The position numbers and the translations under genes were made by a program. Positions 35,823 through 44,808 of a stretch of DNA of 64,000 nucleotides are shown here, piece after piece. The notes under the pieces are model-generated. The model worked only from the letters and a program-made list of their open reading frames with translations, ran no database searches and was not told where the DNA came from. Origin of the DNA: Bradyrhizobium sp. AUGA SZCCT0283. Its GTDB lineage: Bacteria > Pseudomonadota > Alphaproteobacteria > Rhizobiales > Xanthobacteraceae. The stretch spans positions 1 through 64,000 of the forward strand of contig NZ_JAFCLU010000019.1 in the NCBI RefSeq assembly GCF_018130385.1, written 5' to 3'. Positions within the stretch are counted from its first letter, which is position 1. The number at the start of each line of letters is the position of its first letter.

Positions 35823-37328
35823 TCAGAGCGCGCTGTTCCGATCGCGAAATGCTTCCACCATCAATGGGTTAAGACCGAGTTCTGTCAGCGCGTCCCGGGC
35901 GCGCACATTGTCGAGCGCGCGGCCGGCAAGCCGGTGGCCGCTGAGGCGGTCGGGCAATGCGGTCAAGAGCGCGCCCTGGCCGAGCCGCCGCGCCCACTCC
36001 TGCAGGTCCTGCGCCAGGAACCGGTAGCCGCCGACGGCCATGACGCCGGACGGCGGCGCGGTGATGTTGATCGCGCCGGTCACGCGGTCGAGCCGCGCCG
36101 CGTAATCCGTATCGACATAGTCGCGCGGCGGCGAGGTGATCAGGGTGTCGCTCGGTGGCGGAGGCGGTGCATAGGCCGCGACCGGCACCATCGGCCCGCG
36201 CAATCCCAACGTGCCGCGCGGCGTCAGCAGGATCTCGCCCGCGATCGACGATCCCGGCAATTCGCGCGGCGCGCCGTGGGGGCCGGGCTTGATCAGGGCC
36301 GGCGAGCCGTCCTCCGCGATCCGGCGCGCGCCGAACAATCCGGCCTCGCCGAACAGATAGACATCCGTCAGCGTCGCCTGTTGCGCGGCCCAGCACGCAC
36401 TGGAGCCGACCTGTTCCGGCGTGCGCCACAGGCCGATGACATTGCGCAGGCTCGGCATCCGCGCGGTGAGGTCCATTTCGTCCAGCCGCAGCGCCAGTTG
36501 AGCCGGTGCAATCAGCGTATCGCAGGCCTGTTCGTTGATCTGTTGTTCCAGCGCCTCCTCGTCGAACGGATGGTGCAGCACCAGCGTTCCGCCCGACAAG
36601 AGCCAGACCGCCAGCGACGAGGCGAGGCCGGCAAACGACATCGGCGAGAAGGCCGACAGTATAGTTGCGCCCTGCGGCACGTCGCTTTCGAGCGACATCG
36701 CAAGGCCGCCGGCAATCAGGCCGAGATGGGCGCGCGGGACCGGCCGGAAGCCGTCCGCGGTGACGTCGAAGGAAATCAGCGCCGCCTTGCGGCCGTCCTG
36801 GATCACGGCGCGCGTGGTCAGGGATTCCCGGAAAATCGCGTTGTCGAGCGAGGCCATGCCTTCGGGCAGGTCGCTGCCGAAGCCGCAGACATGGCGGATC
36901 GAGAACGCTTCGGCCGCGGCGTTCATGGCGATGTCCGAATAGATCACGCCGTCGACCTTGCCCGAGGTCACGATCCCCCGCGCGGCGGTGCGGTTGAGCG
37001 CCATGGTCAATTCCGATTGCCGCCAGAGCAGCGGCAGCACCGCGACGACGAGGCCGGCACGGAAGGCGGCGAGCACGGTGAGCGCGAATTCGATGGTGTT
37101 GGGCAGTTGAACCGCGATGACGGAATTGGACGGCAAGCCGGATTCGATGAAGTGCGCGGCCAGCGACGAGATCATGCGGTCGGCCTGCGCGAAGGTAAGA
37201 CGCTTTGGCGGCTGGCCGGTGACGCGCTGCTTGTTGAGGGGATCGACCAGCGCCAGCGCATCCGGCTGTCGCGTCAGGTTCCGTTTGAACAACGTGTCGA
37301 GCGTTGGCGAAGCGGTGGGCTGGGTCAC
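35823..37328 (-). CDS. AMP-binding (ANL superfamily) protein with degenerate P-loop
   Basis: A 501-residue protein with the overall ANL/acyl-CoA synthetase layout. The N-terminal substrate-binding half contains LTFAQADRMISSLAAHFI and VAVQLPNTIEFALTVLAAFR. A C-terminal lid region contains GLRGPMVP and DYVDTDYAARLD. The nucleotide P-loop motif [ST][SG]G[ST]TGxPK is missing; the equivalent segment reads AALISFDVTADGFRPVPRAH. Adenylation activity is therefore doubtful. The C-terminus (NPLMVEAFRDR) is atypical. It lies upstream of, and reads in the same direction as, the GGDEF-like gene. Substrate unknown. Confidence 0.75.
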   Translation of the reverse strand: MTQPTASPTLDTLFKRNLTRQPDALALVDPLNKQRVTGQPPKRLTFAQADRMISSLAAHFIESGLPSNSVIAVQLPNTIEFALTVLAAFRAGLVVAVLPLLWRQSELTMALNRTAARGIVTSGKVDGVIYSDIAMNAAAEAFSIRHVCGFGSDLPEGMASLDNAIFRESLTTRAVIQDGRKAALISFDVTADGFRPVPRAHLGLIAGGLAMSLESDVPQGATILSAFSPMSFAGLASSLAVWLLSGGTLVLHHPFDEEALEQQINEQACDTLIAPAQLALRLDEMDLTARMPSLRNVIGLWRTPEQVGSSACWAAQQATLTDVYLFGEAGLFGARRIAEDGSPALIKPGPHGAPRELPGSSIAGEILLTPRGTLGLRGPMVPVAAYAPPPPPSDTLITSPPRDYVDTDYAARLDRVTGAINITAPPSGVMAVGGYRFLAQDLQEWARRLGQGALLTALPDRLSGHRLAGRALDNVRARDALTELGLNPLMVEAFRDRNSAL

Positions 37329-37373
37329 GGCGTTACTTCGGCTCTGTCACGGGGGTTGCATCACTTTGTGAGT

Positions 37374-39200
37374 TTACTTCGCTTCTGGCTTCCGCCACCA
37401 GGTTTCCGGCAGATAGCCTGTCAGCGCGGTCGCTACGGGCTGTTCTATCCGATTCCAGCGCGCGATCCATTGCTCCTGCACGTTAATAACGGGGATAGCG
37501 TAGAAGCCAGATATCAGGGCGCGGTCGAGCGCCCGCACCGCGGAGACGAAGGCCGCCCGCTCGCGCGCCTCGAGCAGCACCGCAATCAGGGCGTCGATAG
37601 CGGGCTCCTTCGCCCCCATGTAATTCCGCGTACCGGGAATGTCGGCGGCCTGGCTGCCAAAGTAGAAGGACTGCTCGTTGCCGGGGGACAGCGATTGATC
37701 CCAGCGGTTCTGCAGCATGTCGAACTCGTAGCCGAGCCGGCGCTGGTCGAACTGCACGGGATCGACCGCACGCACGCTGGCCTCGATGCCGGCACGCTTG
37801 AGGTCGCGCTGATAGGCCAGCGCGATCCGCTCCTGATCGCGCGTCGTCACCAGGATTTCGAAGGTGAAGGGGATTTTGGTCGCGTGCTGCCGCAACACGG
37901 CTCCATCGAGCTCGTAACCGGCTTCCGACAGCAATTTGAGCGCGCTGCGCAGCGTCGTGCGGTCGCGCCCCGATCCGTCGGTGACGGGCAGGCGGTAGCT
38001 GCCGTCGAGGATATCCGGCCGGATGCGCTCGGCGAACGGCTTCACCAGCTCGCGCTCGCGCTCGTCGGCGGGGCGGCCATAGGCGGACAGTTCGGACCCT
38101 GCGAAGAAGCCCGCTGAGCGCGCGTAGAGTCCGAAGAAGTAATTGCGGTTGATCCACTCGAAATCGAACAGCAGCGTCAGCGCCTGCCGCACGCGGATGT
38201 CCGAAAACACCGGACGCCGCGTGTTGAACACCAGGAATTCCGACGGCTGCGGCATCCCGGTCTTGATGGTGTCGCGGATTACTTCGCCGCTGCGGGCCGC
38301 CGGAAAATCGTAGCCGTCGTGCCAGCGCAGCGGTTCGTACTCGACGCGAAAGTCATAGAGGCCGCGCTTGAACGCCTCGAACTGGCCGTTGGACTCGCGA
38401 TAGAAGTCGAGCTTGATCTCGTCGAAGTTCCATAGCCCGCGATTTACCGGCATGTCGCGGCCCCAGTAGTCGGGATTGCGGGTCAGCGTGACGCTGGCCC
38501 CCGGCTTGACGGCGGTGACGCGATAGGGGCCGGAACCGATCGGTCCAGTCATCGTGGTTTCCTCGAACGTCGCGGGATCGACCGCGTGCCGCGGCAGGAC
38601 CGGCATCAGGCCGAGGATCAGCGGCAGCTCGCGGTCATTGGCGCCGCCGAAATCGAACCGCACCGTGAGCGGGTCGGGCGCTTCGGCCTTTGCGACCTTG
38701 GAATAATACTGGCGGTGATTGGGGCGGCCCCTGTCGCGCAGCAGCTCCCACGAAAACAGGACGTCCTCCGCCGTGACCGGCTTGCCATCGGCGAATCGCG
38801 CTCTGGGGTCGAGGTGGAAGGTGACATAGCTGCGCGCGTCATCGGTCTCGATGCTTTTGGCCAGCAAGCCATAGAGCGTGAAGGCCTCGTCATTGCCGCG
38901 CGCCATCAGGCTCTCGACCACAAAGCCCCTGATCTGTTGAACGGCGATGCCGCGAACGATCAGGGGATTGAGGCTGTCGAAGGTTCCGAGGATGCCCCAG
39001 ACCAGCCGCCCGCCCTTCGGCGCATCGGGGTTGGCGTAGGGCATATGCGTGAAGCCGGGCGGAAGGGTCGGTGCGCCGTGCATCGCCAGCGCGTGGCTTT
39101 CGGCCGCCTTTGCGTCGCAGACTGGCGCGAGCGGCGCTACACCCAGCGCGAGGGCGACACACGCCAACACACGCAGGCGGATACGCCCGCAGACGGTCAT
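37374..39200 (-). CDS. ABC transporter substrate-binding protein, family 5 (peptide/YejA-like)
   Basis: The ATG at 39200 gives 608 residues and a signal peptide (LACVALALGVAPLAPVCDA); a GTG at 39233 is also open. SBP-family-5 features include ADGKPVTAEDVLFSWELLRD, the family's conserved strand-helix, and GPYRVTAVKPGASVTLTRNPDYWG. The large size and ending resemble YejA-type peptide or microcin-C binding proteins. It is periplasmic. No permease or ATPase genes are adjacent, so it must use a transporter encoded elsewhere or be an orphan. Confidence 0.85.
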   Translation of the reverse strand: MTVCGRIRLRVLACVALALGVAPLAPVCDAKAAESHALAMHGAPTLPPGFTHMPYANPDAPKGGRLVWGILGTFDSLNPLIVRGIAVQQIRGFVVESLMARGNDEAFTLYGLLAKSIETDDARSYVTFHLDPRARFADGKPVTAEDVLFSWELLRDRGRPNHRQYYSKVAKAEAPDPLTVRFDFGGANDRELPLILGLMPVLPRHAVDPATFEETTMTGPIGSGPYRVTAVKPGASVTLTRNPDYWGRDMPVNRGLWNFDEIKLDFYRESNGQFEAFKRGLYDFRVEYEPLRWHDGYDFPAARSGEVIRDTIKTGMPQPSEFLVFNTRRPVFSDIRVRQALTLLFDFEWINRNYFFGLYARSAGFFAGSELSAYGRPADERERELVKPFAERIRPDILDGSYRLPVTDGSGRDRTTLRSALKLLSEAGYELDGAVLRQHATKIPFTFEILVTTRDQERIALAYQRDLKRAGIEASVRAVDPVQFDQRRLGYEFDMLQNRWDQSLSPGNEQSFYFGSQAADIPGTRNYMGAKEPAIDALIAVLLEARERAAFVSAVRALDRALISGFYAIPVINVQEQWIARWNRIEQPVATALTGYLPETWWRKPEAK

Positions 39201-39460
39201 AGGCGGGCAGGGATTTGATTCGAAAATGCGCACTTGAAAGTTTTACCATAGGCTTCGGCATGGACCTTCGGGGAATGCCAAAGATGCTTGTCGGCATTGA
39301 TCTTTTCGTCTGCCGCTGTATTGAAGGCGGGCAGTTGATGATAGCGGGAACACCTGTCACGTATCCGCCTCAATTGCCAACGAGACAGCCGCCTCAGCGC
39401 GGCTAGGTGTCGGTGCCTGTAGCGGTTTCGGGCGCTGCGGTTCAGAAAGGGTTTTCCGCA

Positions 39461-40288
39461 ATGAATTTCCGTATCTTGGCCGGGTCGATCCGGCCGCGTG
39501 GGCAGATCTTAGCCCTGTTGGCGGCCTCGGCATTGTCGGCAACGTTGATCGCTTCGGGTGCGCAAGCCCAGCAGCCCGCGCCGGCGCCCGGCGCGCCCAA
39601 GGCTGCGCCCGCGCCTGCTGCTCCGAAGGCGGCTCCAGCGGCTCCGAAGGCTGCTCCCAAGGGCCCCGCCGGCGCCCCGGCCGCACAAGCCCCTCCGGCT
39701 GGCGCTCCGCCCGCCGCCGCTGCCCAGCCGCCGGAACAGCAGGTCCAGCTGATCTACGCGCCCTGGACCAAGTTCTGCCTCAAGGGGCAGGAAGCCGGCG
39801 CCAAGCAGGTTTGCTTCACCGGCAAGGACGGCCGCATCGAGTCCGGCCAGCCTGTCATCGCCGCCGTCATCATCGAGCCGGAAGGCGAGCCGAAGAAGCT
39901 GCTGCGCGTGACCCTGCCGCTTGGCATGCAGCTCGTGCACGGAACCCGGATCATCGTCGACAGCAATGCGCCGCTGCAGGGCCCCTACGTCATCTGCTTC
40001 CAGAACGGTTGCATGTCCGACTACGAAGCAACCCCCGAGCTGATCGCCAGCCTGAAGAAGGGCCAGAATCTCGTTGTTCAGGCGATCAATTCCAACGGCG
40101 CGCCGCTGACGCTGCCACTACCGCTCGCGGGTGAATTCGCCAAGGCCTATGACGGTCCGCCGACCGACCCGAAGGTGTTCGAGGAAAACCAGAAGAAGCT
40201 GCAGGAAGAGCTGCAGAAGCGGGCTGAAGAGCAGCGCAAGAAGCTCGAAGGAGCGGGTGGCGGCGGCGCCAATCCGGCGGCGAAGTAA
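39461..40288 (+). CDS. invasion-associated locus B (IalB) family protein
   Basis: The ATG at 39461 gives 275 residues with a signal peptide (ILALLAASALSATLIASGAQA). A 60-residue Ala/Pro/Lys-rich linker follows, then the IalB domain at about 95-225 with PWTKFCLKG, KQVCFTGKD, VICFQNGCMSDYEA and paired cysteines. The C-terminal 50 residues are a charged helix (EENQKKLQEELQKRAEEQ). IalB was first named for Bartonella erythrocyte invasion; in rhizobia it is a periplasmic or outer-membrane protein of unclear role. An 11-bp terminator follows. Confidence 0.85.
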   Translation: MNFRILAGSIRPRGQILALLAASALSATLIASGAQAQQPAPAPGAPKAAPAPAAPKAAPAAPKAAPKGPAGAPAAQAPPAGAPPAAAAQPPEQQVQLIYAPWTKFCLKGQEAGAKQVCFTGKDGRIESGQPVIAAVIIEPEGEPKKLLRVTLPLGMQLVHGTRIIVDSNAPLQGPYVICFQNGCMSDYEATPELIASLKKGQNLVVQAINSNGAPLTLPLPLAGEFAKAYDGPPTDPKVFEENQKKLQEELQKRAEEQRKKLEGAGGGGANPAAK

Positions 40289-40312
40289 GAGCCGCATCGT
40301 TCGACACAACAC

Positions 40313-40341
40313 AAAAGGCGCCCGGGCAGGGCGCCTTTTTT
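40313..40341. terminator. bidirectional intrinsic terminator
   Basis: AAAAGGCGCCC at 40313-40323 pairs perfectly with GGGCGCCTTTT at 40329-40339 around GGGCA, and the run of six T reaches 40341. On the minus strand AAAA also gives a U-tract. It serves the IalB gene and the convergent hspQ. Confidence 0.9.
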
Positions 40342-40366
40342 ATTGCGGGCAAACGGGCAAAGATGG

Positions 40367-40699
40367 CTAGTTCAGCGACGGATTGCGCGGGCGATAGCCG
40401 CCTGACTTGTCCTTCACGAAGATCTCGGCCACCTGCGAATGCCGGATTGGCTCGTCGGAATCGTCCGGCAGCAGGTTTTGTTCGGAGACATAGGCGACGT
40501 ATTCGGACTCCGAATTTTCCGCGAGCAGGTGATAGAACGGCTGGTCCTTGTGAGGCCGAACCTCCTCGGGGATCGACAACCACCACTCCTCGGTATTGTT
40601 GAATTCCGGATCGATATCGAAAATCACGCCCCGGAATGAAAACACCCGGTGGCGGACAATCTGCCCGATCTGAAATTTGGCGGTGCGCGCTTTGATCAT
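40367..40699 (-). CDS. hspQ: heat shock protein HspQ
   Basis: A 110-residue protein of the HspQ/YccV family (hemimethylated-DNA-binding fold). The N-terminus FQIGQIVRHRVFSFRGVIFDIDPEF and the central EEVRPHKDQPFYHLLAE and VAYVSEQNL segments are the family's most conserved parts. In enterobacteria HspQ is a heat-shock protein that modulates Lon protease and DnaA stability. It is cytoplasmic and of normal length. It ends at the shared terminator with the convergent IalB gene. Confidence 0.92.
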   Translation of the reverse strand: MIKARTAKFQIGQIVRHRVFSFRGVIFDIDPEFNNTEEWWLSIPEEVRPHKDQPFYHLLAENSESEYVAYVSEQNLLPDDSDEPIRHSQVAEIFVKDKSGGYRPRNPSLN

Positions 40700-40822
40700 G
40701 TCCCGTCGAATAGACCATGATTGTGGCCGATGCTAGGGGCAATAGGACGAATTAACCTTTACGTGTGGTGGCCACGTCCGGCGCCATGCCCCCGAAATTA
40801 CTGACGAAAAGACGTTTTCGAG

Positions 40823-41776
40823 ATGGTCGATATCCTCAACCTCGCGCTTCCCTATTTCGGCCTGATCTTCATCGGCTTTGCCTGCGGCAAGACCAGGGGG
40901 CTGCCGGAAGCCGGTCTCGCCTGGATGAACTTCTTCCTGCTCTACGTTTCTCTGCCGGCGTTGCTGTTCGGCATCATGTCCGAGACGCCGTTTTCCGAAC
41001 TCAACAACCCGCCATTCCTGATCGCGACCACGCTTGCGACCATGAGCGCGTTCGTGATCGCGATGGTGACGGGCCGCTTCATCGGCGAATTGTCGCTGCG
41101 CAAGGCCACCATGGCGGGCCTTGCCGGTGCTTACGGCAATATCGGCTATATGGGACCCGGGCTGGCGCTGGCGGTGCTCGGCAGCAAGGCTGCGGCGCCG
41201 ACGGCCCTGATCTTCTGCTGCGACAGCATATTCCTGTTCTCGATCGTACCGCTCCTGATCGCACTGACCGATCGCGAGCATCCCTCGATGCTGCACGCCA
41301 TTGGCGTAGCAGTGCGGCAGATCGCGCTGAACCCGCTGATCATGTCGGCTGTCGCAGGCGCGCTGGCGGCGGCGCTGCATATTCAACTGCCGGTCGCGAT
41401 CGGCAAGACGCTATTGTTTCTGCAAAATGCGGCCGCGCCGACCGCGCTGTTCGTGCTCGGCGTCACCGTGGCGCTGCGCCCGTTCGATCGCGTGCCCTGG
41501 GAAGTGCCGGGCGTGATCGCGATCAAGCTGCTGGTCCATCCGCTCATCGTGTTCGGCTTGATGCTGCTGTTCGGCCCGTTCGCGCAGCCCTGGGCGGCGA
41601 CCGCCGTCCTGATGGCAGCGCTGCCGCCGGCGCTGAACGTGTTCGTGATCGCCCGGCAGAACAATACCTGGATCGAGCCGGCCTCGGTGGCCGTCCTGAT
41701 CGGGACCTTCGCCTCCGTGGTCACGCTGACCAGCGTGATGTGGTTCATCCAGAGCGGGCGGCTGGTGTTTCCGTAA
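40823..41776 (+). CDS. AEC family transporter
   Basis: A 317-residue, almost wholly hydrophobic protein with about ten membrane helices in two similar halves. FFLLYVSLPALLFGIM with the Asn/Pro breaks and YGNIGYMGPGLALAVLG are auxin efflux carrier (AEC) signatures; the latter is the typical motif of the crossing helix. Members export or import organic acids, such as malonate or malate carriers; the substrate cannot be told. It is monocistronic, with an intergenic palindrome after it. Confidence 0.88.
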   Translation: MVDILNLALPYFGLIFIGFACGKTRGLPEAGLAWMNFFLLYVSLPALLFGIMSETPFSELNNPPFLIATTLATMSAFVIAMVTGRFIGELSLRKATMAGLAGAYGNIGYMGPGLALAVLGSKAAAPTALIFCCDSIFLFSIVPLLIALTDREHPSMLHAIGVAVRQIALNPLIMSAVAGALAAALHIQLPVAIGKTLLFLQNAAAPTALFVLGVTVALRPFDRVPWEVPGVIAIKLLVHPLIVFGLMLLFGPFAQPWAATAVLMAALPPALNVFVIARQNNTWIEPASVAVLIGTFASVVTLTSVMWFIQSGRLVFP

Positions 41777-41855
41777 GGCGTGCCGCGGGTCGCGAGATAC
41801 AAAATCTCGAAAACAACCCCATGCAAAGTAGAAAATCACGTCACGGCGCGATGAG

Positions 41856-41923
41856 CGTAGCCCGCATGAGCGGAGCGATATGCGGGACCGGTCCCCGGGG
41901 TCGCTTCGCTCGCCCGGGCTACG
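41856..41923. repeat. palindromic repeat, possible terminator
   Basis: CGTAGCCCG at 41856-41864 is complementary to CGGGCTACG at 41915-41923. Inner pairs such as CGGAGCGA/TCGCTTCG extend the stem, and the centre is GGACCGGTCCCC. It lies between convergent genes (AEC transporter and the UbiH-like gene) and could terminate both. The family is common in Bradyrhizobium. Confidence 0.8.
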
Positions 41924-41932
41924 GTAGTACGG

Positions 41933-43123
41933 TCAGCTGACGCGCTTCCAGGTCGGCGCCAGCCCCTCGCGCATCGCGAGCCGCCGCAACGGGCCGAACG
42001 AACCAAGCAGGTGCATGCCGGCCGCGCGCAGCGATTGCATGCCCAGGAAATCGCTGAGCAAGGAACGGTTGGCAACATCGATGGCAATCAGCCGGCTCGC
42101 GACGTCGGCGCGGCGGGCGGACTGATAACGCGCCAGCACCGCCGGCGATCCCGGATCCTCCCCGAGCGAGATTGCATTGCCTGCGATGTCGGCGATATCG
42201 GCCGCATCGCGCAATCCCATGTTGAGGCCCTGGGCGCCGATCGGCGGCACCACATGGGCGGATTCGCCGACCAGTGCGACACGATGACTGGCGAACTGGT
42301 CGGGACGCTCGATCGTCAGCGGAAACAGGTTGCGCCCGGCTTCAACCTGGACGCGGCCGAGGATGGAGTGCGACTGCCTTTCCGCAGCCTCCGACAATTC
42401 GTCGTCGCCGAGCGACATCAGCCGCTCGGCTTCCCTGGTCGCCGCGACCCACACCACGCTGCAGCGGTTGCCGGGCAGGGGCACGAATACGCACGGACCT
42501 TGCGCGGTGTGAAATTCGGTGGAGATGCCGTTGTGGGACCGCGAATGGGTGATGTTGAACGTCAGCGCCGACTGATGCAGGTCGCGGCGGCTTATCCCGA
42601 TTCCGGCCGCCTCGCGGGACGGCGATTGCCGCCCGTCGGCGCCGATCACCAGCCGCGCGGCAAGCTGCTCGCCCTTGCTGGTATGGATGATGACGGTTGC
42701 ATCCTGCGGGTCGATCGTGGCCGCCTCATCGTCAAATCGGGTCAGGTTCGAAAGCCCGGCGGCGCGCTCTTCGAGGGCGACCATCAGCGAGCGGTTGTCG
42801 ATGTTGTAGCCGAACTGTTCGAGACCGATCTCGTCCGAGGTGAAGCGCACCTCGGGCGCGCGGATCAGCCGGCCGGTGTCGTCGACGAGGCGCATGGTCC
42901 GCAAGGCGGCGGCCTTGTCCTGGCAGCGGGACCAGACGTCCAGACGTTCGAGCAGATCGGTGGAAGCCCCCAACAGCGCCGTGGTGCGGTTGTCGGCATA
43001 GGGGACGCGGCGGGCGAGCAGGGCGGTTCTCGCGCCGGTTGCGGCCAGCGCGATGGCCGCGGTCAACCCCGCCGGACCGCCACCGATCACGGCGGCGTCA
43101 TAAACTTGCGATGCATTATTCAT
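41933..43123 (-). CDS. UbiH/UbiF/COQ6-type FAD-dependent hydroxylase
   Basis: A 396-residue flavoprotein monooxygenase. The N-terminal dinucleotide-binding motif is AAVIGGGPAGLTAAIALAAT, the middle has ADGRQSPSREAAGI (the DG motif), and ALVGESAHVVPPIGAQGLNM is the second FAD-binding motif of the UbiH family. It probably hydroxylates a ring position of the ubiquinone precursor at the membrane. Which position cannot be read; alphaproteobacterial UbiL is a plausible equivalent. It is divergent from pcs. Confidence 0.88.
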   Translation of the reverse strand: MNNASQVYDAAVIGGGPAGLTAAIALAATGARTALLARRVPYADNRTTALLGASTDLLERLDVWSRCQDKAAALRTMRLVDDTGRLIRAPEVRFTSDEIGLEQFGYNIDNRSLMVALEERAAGLSNLTRFDDEAATIDPQDATVIIHTSKGEQLAARLVIGADGRQSPSREAAGIGISRRDLHQSALTFNITHSRSHNGISTEFHTAQGPCVFVPLPGNRCSVVWVAATREAERLMSLGDDELSEAAERQSHSILGRVQVEAGRNLFPLTIERPDQFASHRVALVGESAHVVPPIGAQGLNMGLRDAADIADIAGNAISLGEDPGSPAVLARYQSARRADVASRLIAIDVANRSLLSDFLGMQSLRAAGMHLLGSFGPLRRLAMREGLAPTWKRVS

Positions 43124-43257
43124 ACTGGGACAATTGACGTTCGGACCGGCATTTTCAAGCCATCAACTGGCCGAAATGTTTCCGCCCAATCGCGCGGCGG
43201 AACGCCGCAAGCGCCGATATGCAAATCGGAGCGATTCCTGATAGCACTGCCTGAGCA

Positions 43258-43992
43258 ATGGACCAGACCACCGAACCAGATTCCGCACCCACGACCAGCC
43301 GAACGCGGGCCGCAGCATTCGCCGTGCATATCTTAACGGCGATGGGCGCGGGCGTTGCGTTGCTGGCCATGCTGGAGGCCGTGCGTGAACACTGGGCCAA
43401 CATGTTCGGCTGGCTTGGCGTCGCCCTGATCATCGATGCGATCGACGGCCCGCTGGCGCGCCGGCTGGATGTCGTACGGCTGCAGCCGAACTGGTCGGGC
43501 GAGGTGCTCGATCTCGTCGTCGATTTCGTGACCTACGTCTTCGTGCCGGCCTATGCCATCACCGCGAGCGGCATGCTGCTGCCGGTGGCGGCGCCGCTGC
43601 TCGGCATCGGCATCGTGGTGTCGGGCGCGCTCTATTTTGCGGACCGGCGCATGAAGGCGTCGGACAATCATTTCCGCGGCTTTCCGGCGCTATGGAATGT
43701 GGCAGCGTTTTATTTGTTCTTGCTGCACTTGCCGCCGGCGCTTTCCAGCCTCGGTATCGCGGTCCTAATTGCGCTGACATTCGCGCCGTTTCATGTGCTG
43801 CACCCGATCCGGGTGGTGCGTCTGCGCTGGTTGACCCTTTGGCTGATGGCCATCGGAGCAGTGCTTGCGATATATACGCTCGCCCGCGATTTCGACGTGG
43901 GCGCTCCGATCGTCGCCGGGTTGTGCGCTATCGCGGCCTACATAATTGGAAGTGACGCAGTGATCCGGCGAATAAAGTCGTTCAAGGCATGA
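43258..43992 (+). CDS. pcs: phosphatidylcholine synthase (CDP-DAG:choline phosphatidyltransferase)
   Basis: A 244-residue membrane protein of the CDP-alcohol phosphatidyltransferase superfamily. The catalytic motif DGPLAR-x12-G-x3-D-x3-D is complete (ending GEVLDLVVD), with the 12-residue spacing characteristic of Pcs rather than other family members. NHFRGFPALWNVAAFYLFLL is also Pcs-like. It condenses choline with CDP-diacylglycerol in one step to make phosphatidylcholine, important for rhizobial symbiosis. The stop overlaps the TerC start (ATGA at 43989). Confidence 0.88.
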   Translation: MDQTTEPDSAPTTSRTRAAAFAVHILTAMGAGVALLAMLEAVREHWANMFGWLGVALIIDAIDGPLARRLDVVRLQPNWSGEVLDLVVDFVTYVFVPAYAITASGMLLPVAAPLLGIGIVVSGALYFADRRMKASDNHFRGFPALWNVAAFYLFLLHLPPALSSLGIAVLIALTFAPFHVLHPIRVVRLRWLTLWLMAIGAVLAIYTLARDFDVGAPIVAGLCAIAAYIIGSDAVIRRIKSFKA

Positions 43993-44714
43993 TGGAATTA
44001 TTGACGAGCCCGGAAGCCTGGGCGGCGCTGCTGACATTGACGGCGCTGGAAATCGTGCTCGGCATCGACAATGTCATTTTCATTTCGGTGATTGTCTCAC
44101 GCATCCCGCCCGCGCAGGCCAAGCGCGCGCGCCAGATCGGCCTGCTGCTGGCGCTGGTGTTCCGCATCGTGCTGCTCAGCGTGCTGGTGTGGCTGATCGG
44201 CCTGACGGAGCCCGTCTTTACCGTGCGAAGCGTCGATCTGTCATGGCGCGATATCATCCTGATAGGCGGCGGCGCCTTCCTGATCGCGAAGGCAACGCAT
44301 GAAATTCATGCCGAAGTCGAGGCGAGCCATGGCGAGCCCGACACCGAATCCAAGGCCAGCGTGTTCTTCTGGGCGATCATGCAGATCATCGTCATCGACA
44401 TGGTGTTTTCGCTGGATTCCATCATCACGGCGATCGGCATGGCGCAGGATCTGGAAATCATGATCGCGGCGGTGGTGATCGCCTGCGTGATCATGTACGT
44501 TTCATCGGGGCCGGTGGCGAAGTTCGTGGCTGATCATCCAACCACCAAGATGCTGGCCTTGGCGTTCCTGGTGCTGATCGGCGTGGCGCTGGTGGCGGAC
44601 GGATTCAAATTCCACATCCCGCGCGGCTATATCTACTTTGCCATTACGTTCTCGGCGGCCGTCGAACTGTTCAATGTGCTCGCCAGGCGCAACCGCCGGA
44701 AGGTCGCCGAATAG
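43989..44714 (+). CDS. TerC family integral membrane protein
   Basis: A 241-residue protein with about seven membrane helices, starting at the ATG that overlaps the pcs stop. GIDNVIFISVIVSRIP and FSLDSIITAIGMAQ are the two conserved acidic motifs of TerC/Alx proteins, whose Asp residues lie in membrane helices. The family is implicated in Mn(II) export and tellurite resistance. Coupling with pcs suggests co-expression rather than a shared pathway. Confidence 0.9.
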   Translation: MMELLTSPEAWAALLTLTALEIVLGIDNVIFISVIVSRIPPAQAKRARQIGLLLALVFRIVLLSVLVWLIGLTEPVFTVRSVDLSWRDIILIGGGAFLIAKATHEIHAEVEASHGEPDTESKASVFFWAIMQIIVIDMVFSLDSIITAIGMAQDLEIMIAAVVIACVIMYVSSGPVAKFVADHPTTKMLALAFLVLIGVALVADGFKFHIPRGYIYFAITFSAAVELFNVLARRNRRKVAE

Positions 44715-44808
44715 CCGGTTTGGGCCGATCAGTTGACAAGGCGGCGGCGATGGCTTTCGTTTCGCATCCAAGTTGGGCGCCTGAGTAAATACCGAGGGAG
44801 AGACTGTC

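Noticed and set aside
35934-38117. 727-codon plus-strand frame spanning two minus-strand genes
   Set aside because: It crosses two real genes and their intergenic gap and has no conserved domain.
42011-43336. 441-codon plus-strand frame opposite the UbiH-type gene
   Set aside because: Antisense shadow of a complete flavoprotein gene.
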